20,147 nucleotides of DNA from JBLIOB01 sp047639575 (GTDB lineage Bacteria > Bacteroidota > Bacteroidia > Flavobacteriales_D > Parvicellaceae). The notes beneath the pieces are model-generated. The model had not been told where the DNA came from, did no database searches, and was given only the letters and a program-made list of their open reading frames with translations. A program made the translations under genes and the position numbers. Shown here one piece after another: positions 15,061-20,147 of this stretch. Position 1 is the stretch's first letter, and every line of letters begins with the position of its first letter. The DNA lies in contig JBLIOB010000043.1 in the NCBI GenBank assembly GCA_047639575.1, positions 1 to 20,147 of the forward strand. The letters are read 5' to 3'.

Positions 15061-15252
15061 TTAAGCTTCGTCAGCGTGCATTTTCTCAATATATGCAGCT
15101 TTAAGAACCTCTTCTCTTCTAGATACAGAAGGCTTCTCAAAATATTGTCTTGCTCTTAATTCTTTGATAACTCCCGTTTTCTCGAATTTCTTCTTATACT
15201 TCTTAAGAGCTCTTTCAATTGAATCTCCTTCTTTTACTGGAATGATTAACAT
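15061..15252 (-). CDS. rpsU: 30S ribosomal protein bS21
   Basis: bS21 sits on the 30S platform near the 3' end of 16S rRNA. In Flavobacterium johnsoniae it helps bS18 and bS6 sequester the anti-Shine-Dalgarno tail, and a tyrosine at position 54 is one of the residues implicated. This 63-residue protein (MLIIPVKEGDSIERALKKYK onward) has Tyr54 in KAAYIEKMHADEA, so the pocket is probably kept. The gene is monocistronic, with a consensus promoter about 65 bases upstream of the ATG and a terminator after it. Unlike rpsU of many Flavobacteriales, it shows no extended Shine-Dalgarno: the bases before the ATG read AATACAAAGACT. Only an AAAGGA 30 bases upstream resembles one, and it is paired in a leader hairpin. 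Confidence 0.96.
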   Translation of the reverse strand: MLIIPVKEGDSIERALKKYKKKFEKTGVIKELRARQYFEKPSVSRREEVLKAAYIEKMHADEA

Positions 15253-15283
15253 AGTCTTTGTATTAAATCTTAATTTCTTTTAT

Positions 15284-15310
15284 CCTTTATAAGCCGAGGC
15301 TTTTTAAAGG
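15284..15310 (-). promoter_or_regulatory. Hairpin in the rpsU leader
   Basis: On the minus strand CCTTTA pairs with TAAAGG (15305-15310 with 15284-15289). Inside it AAGC pairs with GCTT (15299-15302 with 15291-15294) around the tetraloop CTCG. It begins 6 bases after the -7 box, so it is close to the 5' end of the mRNA, 31 bases before the start codon. It hides the only Shine-Dalgarno-like AAAGGA of the leader. A role in mRNA stability or bS21 feedback is possible but unproven. Confidence 0.5.
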
Positions 15311-15316
15311 CGAGTG

Positions 15317-15346
15317 CAAATGTATGTCTTTTTGCGAATTCACAAA
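15317..15346 (-). promoter_or_regulatory. Bacteroidota-type promoter of rpsU
   Basis: On the minus strand TTTG (15343-15346) is followed after 18 bases by TACATTTG (15317-15324), an exact match to -33 TTTG / -7 TAnnTTTG. The predicted start near 15310 gives a leader of roughly 60 bases. The rest of the 152-base gap towards the acyl-CoA dehydrogenase gene is A/T-rich, with no clear terminator for that gene. Confidence 0.78.
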
Positions 15347-15404
15347 AGGATTTTTAATTTTTATTAAACTGTTCTTTTCAAACACAGAATTTAGCTTACT
15401 TTAT

Positions 15405-16550
15405 CTAACGCTCTTTCAAAATCTCTCTTGAAATAACTAGCTTTTGAATTTCGCTGGTTCCTTCACCAATCGTACACAACTTAGCATCTCTATAGAATTT
15501 TTCTGCTGGAAATTCTTTTGTATATCCGTAACCTCCAAATATTTGAACCGCCTCATTCCCACATCTCACAGCAACCTCGGATGTCATGTATTTCGCCATT
15601 GCTGAAATTTTCGTGCAATTTTCTCCACGATTTTTCAAATCTGCAGCTTGATACAACAGTAATTCTGAAGCTTGTATCTCCGTAGCCATATCAGCTAATT
15701 TAAAAGAGATCCCTTGAAACTGAGAAATCGGTTTCCCAAACTGCTCTCTTTCCTTAGAATACTTAACGGCCACTTTAAACGCCCCTCTTGCTATACCAAG
15801 TCCAAGTGCACCGATGGATATTCTTCCTCCGTCTAATACTTTCATTGCTTGAATAAAGCCTTCGCCTTCATTACCTAGCATTTGACCTTTATGAATTCTG
15901 CAATTATCGAAAAATAGGCCGCCAGTCTCAGAGGCTCTCATTCCAAGTTTATCTTCTTTCTTTCCAGAAGAAAATCCTTCCATTCCTTTTTCAAAAATAA
16001 AAGCACTCATTCCGTGCGAATCTCCTTTTTCTCCTGTTCTCACAATAACCACAAAAACGTCTGCTGAAATTGCATGAGTAATAAAATTCTTACTTCCGTT
16101 CACTATATAGTGGTCGCCATCCTTAACAGCAGTTGTATGCATCCCTCCTGCATCTGAACCTGTACCAGTCTCAGTAAGGCCCCAGGCACCAATAAATTCA
16201 GCCGTAGCTAATTTTGGCAAATACTTTTTCTTTTGTTCTTCAGACCCAAAATACATCATGTGTCCTGTACACAACGAGTTATGAGCTGCTACAGAAAGAC
16301 CAATTGAACCACAAACCTGTGAAATTTCGTCTATTACCGTAATGTATTCATTATAGCCAAATCCTGAACCACCGTATTCGGTTGGCACCAGTACTCCCAT
16401 CAAACCAAGTTCTCCAAGTTTCTTAAACAAATGAACAGGAAACTCTTGGGACTCATCCCACTTCATCATATCCGGACGAATTTCCTTTTCCGCAAAATCT
16501 CTTACCATTTGCGCTATCATATTTTGATTCTCTGTATAACTAAAATCCAT
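15405..16550 (-). CDS. Acyl-CoA dehydrogenase, short-chain type
   Basis: This FAD enzyme makes the trans-2,3 double bond of acyl-CoA and passes electrons to electron-transfer flavoprotein, in fatty-acid or branched-chain amino-acid breakdown. It has 381 residues, normal for butyryl-CoA dehydrogenase relatives. An N-terminal helical domain is followed by the middle beta domain with the flavin signature GLTETGTGSDAGG at about 124-136. The C-terminal helical domain has GGRISIGALGLGIARGA, QIFGGYGYTKEFPAEKFYRD and IGEGTSEIQ. Glu363 in the last motif is at the catalytic base position of short-chain enzymes, whereas isovaleryl- and long-chain enzymes keep it elsewhere. The substrate cannot be fixed from sequence. 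It starts 11 bases after apt and probably shares its transcript. Confidence 0.93.
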   Translation of the reverse strand: MDFSYTENQNMIAQMVRDFAEKEIRPDMMKWDESQEFPVHLFKKLGELGLMGVLVPTEYGGSGFGYNEYITVIDEISQVCGSIGLSVAAHNSLCTGHMMYFGSEEQKKKYLPKLATAEFIGAWGLTETGTGSDAGGMHTTAVKDGDHYIVNGSKNFITHAISADVFVVIVRTGEKGDSHGMSAFIFEKGMEGFSSGKKEDKLGMRASETGGLFFDNCRIHKGQMLGNEGEGFIQAMKVLDGGRISIGALGLGIARGAFKVAVKYSKEREQFGKPISQFQGISFKLADMATEIQASELLLYQAADLKNRGENCTKISAMAKYMTSEVAVRCGNEAVQIFGGYGYTKEFPAEKFYRDAKLCTIGEGTSEIQKLVISREILKER

Positions 16551-16561
16551 TTTATTCTATT

Positions 16562-17092
16562 TTAATATTCGATAGTTGACACTATGTTTTCTGAGTATGA
16601 ACTCAATTTCTTGGCACCATTCAAAAACGACAATCCTATTAGAAAGCTAAATCCAGCAACTAGACCACCTTCCATTTTTACTAATTCTGCAGCTGCTGCA
16701 GCTGTACCTCCTGTTGCTAATAGATCATCATGTACAAGTACGTTCCAACCTGGTTGAATGGAATCTTTATGCATTTCTATTTCTGCACTTCCATATTCTA
16801 AATCGTAAGAATAACTAACTGTTTTATAAGGAAGCTTACCTTTTTTACGAACAGTAATGAAAGGAACTTTTAAAGCCATTGCTAAAGGCAATCCAAAAAG
16901 GAAACCACGGCTCTCTACTCCAACAACTGCATCTACTTTAATACTACTCAATTTGGAGATAAAATCATCGACCAAATCTTGACATAGGATTGGATCTTCG
17001 AGAACTGGGGTAATATCCTTGAACATAATACCTGGTTTCGGGAAATCAGGAATAGTTCTTAAAGTCTGATCTAATCTTTGTTCGATTGTCAT
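16562..17092 (-). CDS. apt: Adenine phosphoribosyltransferase
   Basis: This enzyme salvages adenine by making AMP from adenine and PRPP in the cytosol. The protein has 176 residues, the usual length. The N-terminal part has IPDFPKPGIMFKDITPVLED. The segment VVGVESRGFLFG (about 57-67) is the conserved purine/phosphate region. The PRPP-binding loop reads HDDLLATGGTAAAAAELV, with DDLLATGGT at 122-130. The base before the two aspartates is His rather than the more common Val or Asp, a minor change. Its ATG overlaps the stop of the preceding helix-hairpin-helix gene by ATGA (17089-17092), so translation is probably coupled. An acyl-CoA dehydrogenase gene follows 11 bases later, with no evident shared pathway. 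Confidence 0.96.
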   Translation of the reverse strand: MTIEQRLDQTLRTIPDFPKPGIMFKDITPVLEDPILCQDLVDDFISKLSSIKVDAVVGVESRGFLFGLPLAMALKVPFITVRKKGKLPYKTVSYSYDLEYGSAEIEMHKDSIQPGWNVLVHDDLLATGGTAAAAAELVKMEGGLVAGFSFLIGLSFLNGAKKLSSYSENIVSTIEY

Positions 17093-17928
17093 TGGATAAT
17101 TCTTAAATAGGGTTGCAATTTTACGTATAAATTCTCTGATATCAAATCCATATGCACTAAGTCATTGTTAGTTTGAAACATCCCGACAGTTTCTCGATAA
17201 AAAACAATCTTCTCTGCCGTCTCTTCTGAAATATACGCATGCTTCGCCAAATCAGCAGTAGAAACGGTATTGACATGAAACATAATCCAAGACGAGTCTT
17301 CAATAAAAATCTGATCTTTAAACTGAATGAATACGTCCCACCCTATTCCATACGTGTCCGCAATTTGATTCATAGAAGCGAATCCACCCAACTTTTCCCT
17401 GAAATTTATAATCTTCTCCGCTCGAAACTTACCGATTCCGGGTAACGACACCAATTGGGCAGCGCTACAAGAATTGATGCTAATTGACTTTCGCTTTGAA
17501 CTATTTCCATAATCTACCGCAGAAATTTTAATAAACGGCTTTAGCTCTTCGTACTTAACCGAATCGATTACGTACAATTTCAATAAATCTTCTGGTTTCT
17601 TGAATTTTCCTGCTTTTGACACATAGGACAATATGGAAGATTCCTGCTTTTCAGTAAACCCTAGTTTTTGCCAACCACCAACAGATAGTTTGTTAGGATC
17701 AAATGATTTTAATTCTACTTGATTCGTTTTTTCAAATTGTTGTTTTTCTGAATCGAGAGATACTAGCATTGAATCTAAATTCATGGAAGTTAATTTACTT
17801 GAATCGCTGGTGGTGTAGTCTTGAATGAAAATCATGACAACCACGATAACAATTAAAAATAGAATAACTAAAAGCCCATTCCTTTCGGATGAAGAGTAAG
17901 TGAAATATTTCTTGATTTTATTAAGCAT
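17089..17928 (-). CDS. Membrane-anchored helix-hairpin-helix protein (ComEA-like)
   Basis: The 279-residue protein has one N-terminal membrane segment at about 18-36 after a positive start (MLNKIKKYFTYSSSER), so most of it probably faces the periplasm. Three helix-hairpin-helix units follow. The first starts at SFDPNKLSVGGWQKLGF (about 75-120). The second, with LPGIG at 162-166 and RAEKIINFREKLGGF, is the most typical. The third is at about 218-265 (FHVNTVSTADLAKH). Such units bind DNA backbone in ComEA, the DNA-uptake receptor. This architecture is common in Bacteroidota, and its real role there is not known to me. The ATG at 17926-17928 directly follows the terminator of the preceding gene, and its stop overlaps apt by ATGA. 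Confidence 0.82.
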   Translation of the reverse strand: MLNKIKKYFTYSSSERNGLLVILFLIVIVVVMIFIQDYTTSDSSKLTSMNLDSMLVSLDSEKQQFEKTNQVELKSFDPNKLSVGGWQKLGFTEKQESSILSYVSKAGKFKKPEDLLKLYVIDSVKYEELKPFIKISAVDYGNSSKRKSISINSCSAAQLVSLPGIGKFRAEKIINFREKLGGFASMNQIADTYGIGWDVFIQFKDQIFIEDSSWIMFHVNTVSTADLAKHAYISEETAEKIVFYRETVGMFQTNNDLVHMDLISENLYVKLQPYLRIIQ

Positions 17929-17959
17929 AAAAAAGGCACTCTTATGAAAGAGTGCCTTT
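17929..17959 (-). terminator. Rho-independent terminator after the symporter gene
   Basis: A perfect 12-bp stem, AAAGGCACTCTT at 17932-17943 and AAGAGTGCCTTT at 17948-17959, has a four-base loop and is followed on the minus strand by T at 17929-17931. With the stem's own 3' T the run is six long. It ends exactly at the ATG of the helix-hairpin-helix gene, leaving no downstream space for a promoter of that gene. Confidence 0.88.
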
Positions 17960-17980
17960 AAATATAAATAAGAATGTGCT

Positions 17981-19960
17981 CTATTTAGATGCTTTAAGTG
18001 CTTTAATTTTCGCTTTGTAAGACTTTAATTCCTTAGAAACTACTGGAGCTAAAATCACTAACCCAATAATATTCGGAACTAACATCGCAAAGATCATCGC
18101 ATCAGAAAAATCAATTACAGACCCCAAACTAGCCGCTGCTCCAACAATAACGAATAAGCAAAAGATAAATTTATAAAGGTATTCCAGCCATTTTTTCCTT
18201 CCGAATAAGAAGGTCCAAGCCTGATAACCGTAATATGACCATGATATCATGGTTGAGAAGGCAAAGAGCACCACGGCTGCTGTTAACACCAATGGAAACC
18301 ATGAAATTGACTGTTGAAATGCCGCTGACGTTATCTCTACACCACCGGCTACTTTCGTTCCATACTCAAATAAACCTCCGTCTAAATTAGAAATAACCAA
18401 AACCAAGGCAGTCATCGTACAAACGAGAACAGTGTCAATAAATGGCTCTAGTAAAGCAACTAAGCCTTCACTTGCTGGATTCTTTGTTTTAACGGCAGCA
18501 TGCGCTATTGATGCAGACCCGACACCAGCTTCATTTGAAAATGCTGCTCTTCTAAACCCTTGAATCAATACGCCAACAATACCACCAGTAATTCCGATAG
18601 GAGTGAATGCTCCTCCAAATATTTGTCCGAACGCTTCTGGAATTAATGAAAAATTCATGCCCAGAATTATAAGTGCAGCACCAACGTAGATCACTACCAT
18701 AAACGGAACTATCTTATCAGTTACTTTAGCGATTTTCTTAATCCCACCTATAATAACAATTCCAACGAGCACAGCCATTAAAAGTCCAAACCAAGCACCT
18801 CTGCCTGACAAAGGAGAAATGGTTGCTTTTTTAGCAAACTCACCTGCTTTCAACTGAAGAGGTTGCTCTCCACTTGATAATAAATCTACCTTATTTTCGT
18901 CCGATGACTCCACTGTAAAAGGATTCCTATATCCGGCAATCAATACTTGAGTCCCTTCAGCGATTTCGTAATCTACTCCTACCAATTCTGTTATATCCGA
19001 ACCATATATAAGTTCTGATTTAGTTAACTCTAAAATCGAATCTCCTGTAACAGCTGAAAGCATAACCTTATCTTCTGTGTAAGAGTCGATTTTAAAATTC
19101 ATCTGAAGCGAATCAACGCCTATTACTACTTGCTGACCAACTACTTCAGTTTCTTTTAATGTCGTAATATCTGCTATGTTCGTTTTATTGAACGACTCTA
19201 ACTGCACAAAAGCCTGATTTGATTGAAACATGTTTCCTCCTCCAAAAGAACCGCCAATACACATAATGGCAAAAACAATGGCTAAGACTTTTCCTAACCC
19301 TTTCATTCTTTTTTCGGCTAGCCCTTTCTTAAGATAGAACATTGGCCCGCCATAGATCACACCTTTTGAATCAACTTCCCTGTATTTTACTCCTAGCGTA
19401 CATTCTACAAACTTCGTAGCCATACCTAAGAATCCAGCAATTATCATCCAAAATGTTGCGCCTGGGCCACCAATTGAAATAGCCACAGCCACACCTGCAA
19501 TATTCCCCAGACCCACTGTTGCAGACAATGCCGCAGTTAACGCTTGAAAGTGAGTTACTTCACCTTCACCTTCAACTTCACTTCTTTCTACACGAATAGT
19601 GTCAATTATGTCTCCGTCCACAGTGTGAACAGCATCAGTTGATGCAGTTGGATGATCTCCATGGTCTTCTAAATCATCGTACTTACCTCTTACAACTCCG
19701 ATAGCAGTGAAGAACCCGGTTAAGTTTATAAGCCTGAAATAAAAGGTAAAGTAAATCGCTGCTCCTGCAAGCGGTACTAATACCCATGGTATCCCTCCAA
19801 AAACTGGAATCTCCCAAAATATAAATGAAACAAATCCACCTGTCGCATTTCCAAATCCCTCATCGATCAGCTGATCAACTCCTTTTTCTTCTATTAGCTC
19901 TTGAGCAAAAGAAAAGATTGGGGCTAAAATGCTTAACATTAATAAAAATAACTTCCTCAT
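17981..19960 (-). CDS. Sodium:alanine/glycine symporter family protein (AGCS) with extra domains
   Basis: This is a predicted inner-membrane carrier of the AGCS family (TC 2.A.25), which imports alanine or glycine with sodium. Typical members have about 450-550 residues; this one has 659. Residues 1-19 (MRKLFLLMLSILAPIFSFA) look like a cleavable signal peptide ending FAQ. Family motifs include HFQALTAALSATVGLGNIAG (137-156), GGPGATFWMIIAGFLG (164-179), GGSFGGGNMFQSNQAF (236-251) and later GFRRAAFSNEAGVGSASIAH. The extra length comes from two insertions: about 32 acidic, His-containing residues near 100-131, and about 130 hydrophilic residues near 256-386. The start ATG overlaps the previous gene's stop (ATGA, 19957-19960). 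Family assignment is secure; substrate and the role of the insertions are open. Confidence 0.9.
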   Translation of the reverse strand: MRKLFLLMLSILAPIFSFAQELIEEKGVDQLIDEGFGNATGGFVSFIFWEIPVFGGIPWVLVPLAGAAIYFTFYFRLINLTGFFTAIGVVRGKYDDLEDHGDHPTASTDAVHTVDGDIIDTIRVERSEVEGEGEVTHFQALTAALSATVGLGNIAGVAVAISIGGPGATFWMIIAGFLGMATKFVECTLGVKYREVDSKGVIYGGPMFYLKKGLAEKRMKGLGKVLAIVFAIMCIGGSFGGGNMFQSNQAFVQLESFNKTNIADITTLKETEVVGQQVVIGVDSLQMNFKIDSYTEDKVMLSAVTGDSILELTKSELIYGSDITELVGVDYEIAEGTQVLIAGYRNPFTVESSDENKVDLLSSGEQPLQLKAGEFAKKATISPLSGRGAWFGLLMAVLVGIVIIGGIKKIAKVTDKIVPFMVVIYVGAALIILGMNFSLIPEAFGQIFGGAFTPIGITGGIVGVLIQGFRRAAFSNEAGVGSASIAHAAVKTKNPASEGLVALLEPFIDTVLVCTMTALVLVISNLDGGLFEYGTKVAGGVEITSAAFQQSISWFPLVLTAAVVLFAFSTMISWSYYGYQAWTFLFGRKKWLEYLYKFIFCLFVIVGAAASLGSVIDFSDAMIFAMLVPNIIGLVILAPVVSKELKSYKAKIKALKASK

Positions 19961-20147
19961 GATTCTTGTTTGATTTGAATTTGTTGATTTAAAACCTCAA
20001 GGCCTTCTTCAAATGATTTTGGTTTGTATCCTAATTCCTTTATAGCTTTATCGATAACAAACCCTGTCCGTGGTGGACGTTTAGCTGCTTGATTTAAACT
20101 TGCAGATTTAATTGGCTTAACTATCGAAGTGTCTAAATTAAAGAATT
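19957..20147 (-). CDS. Probable dTDP-4-dehydrorhamnose reductase, C-terminal part
   Basis: Only the last 62 codons are inside the window; the 5' part lies beyond position 20147. The visible product includes VKPIKSASLNQAAKRPPRTGF, then VIDKAIKELGYKPKSFEEGL, and ends at TGA (19957-19959). The AAKRPPRTGF...LGYKPKSFEEGL pattern is that of the C-terminus of the RmlD/RfbD family in Bacteroidota. That enzyme makes dTDP-L-rhamnose for surface polysaccharide. Other members of the extended short-chain dehydrogenase family with similar ends are possible. It overlaps the symporter start by four bases, so the two are probably translated together despite unrelated functions. Confidence 0.7.
   Translation of the reverse strand, partial: FFNLDTSIVKPIKSASLNQAAKRPPRTGFVIDKAIKELGYKPKSFEEGLEVLNQQIQIKQES

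Noticed and set aside
15353..15404. CTGT...ACAG repeat after the acyl-CoA dehydrogenase as a terminator
   Set aside because: The stem is only four base pairs with a long loop and A-rich flanks; too weak to call.
1..20147. Search for CRISPR repeats, insertion-sequence ends, toxin-antitoxin pairs or defence genes
   Set aside because: None were seen. Every gene belongs to a known housekeeping or metabolic family, and no gap without a gene exceeds 300 bases.

Overview
The window is a stretch of core chromosome from a low-GC member of the Bacteroidota, most likely order Flavobacteriales. Three things point there. The protein sequences (RpoB, RpoC, EF-Tu, bS21 with Tyr54, the DUF3467 protein after rpoC, and a helix-hairpin-helix protein with a Bacteroidota-type FDPN motif) look like that group. 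Two promoters match the Bacteroidota sigma-factor consensus TTTG / TAnnTTTG. Almost no gene has a Shine-Dalgarno sequence. Every gene reads on the minus strand, so transcription runs from high to low coordinates. The window is intact housekeeping DNA with no insertion sequence, prophage, CRISPR array or other accessory island.

In transcription order, the region from 20147 to 15405 holds the 3' end of a probable dTDP-4-dehydrorhamnose reductase gene, which overlaps by ATGA an enlarged AGCS-family sodium:amino-acid symporter with its own terminator. Then follow a membrane-anchored helix-hairpin-helix protein, adenine phosphoribosyltransferase (also ATGA-overlapped) and an acyl-CoA dehydrogenase.

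The region from 15346 to 13655 holds rpsU, with a consensus promoter, a structured leader and a terminator. It is followed by xerC (GTG start) and hpf. hpf is the only gene here with a strong Shine-Dalgarno sequence (AGGAGG). The hpf terminator is packed against the promoter of the next operon.

The region from 13608 to 11804 is tRNA-Thr(UGU), tRNA-Tyr(GUA), tRNA-Gly(UCC), tRNA-Thr(GGU) and tuf. This is the same order as thrU-tyrU-glyT-thrT-tufB of Escherichia coli. After it come tRNA-Trp(CCA), secE, nusG, rplK, rplA, rplJ, rplL, rpoB and rpoC, the classical translation/transcription cluster. It ends at a strong terminator, followed by a DUF3467 gene cut by the window edge.

The genes work together as growth machinery: tRNAs and EF-Tu for decoding, the L1/L11 and L10/L12 stalk proteins, the NusG transcription factor, the SecE translocon subunit and the two large RNA polymerase subunits. 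bS21 and HPF add ribosome-tuning functions. I found no undescribed multi-gene system. The more interesting signals are regulatory: the lone Shine-Dalgarno on hpf next to an rpsU that lacks one, hairpins between rplL/rpoB and rpoB/rpoC, the probable TTG start of rpoB, the terminator/promoter overlap before the tRNA-tuf operon, and two insertions in the symporter.
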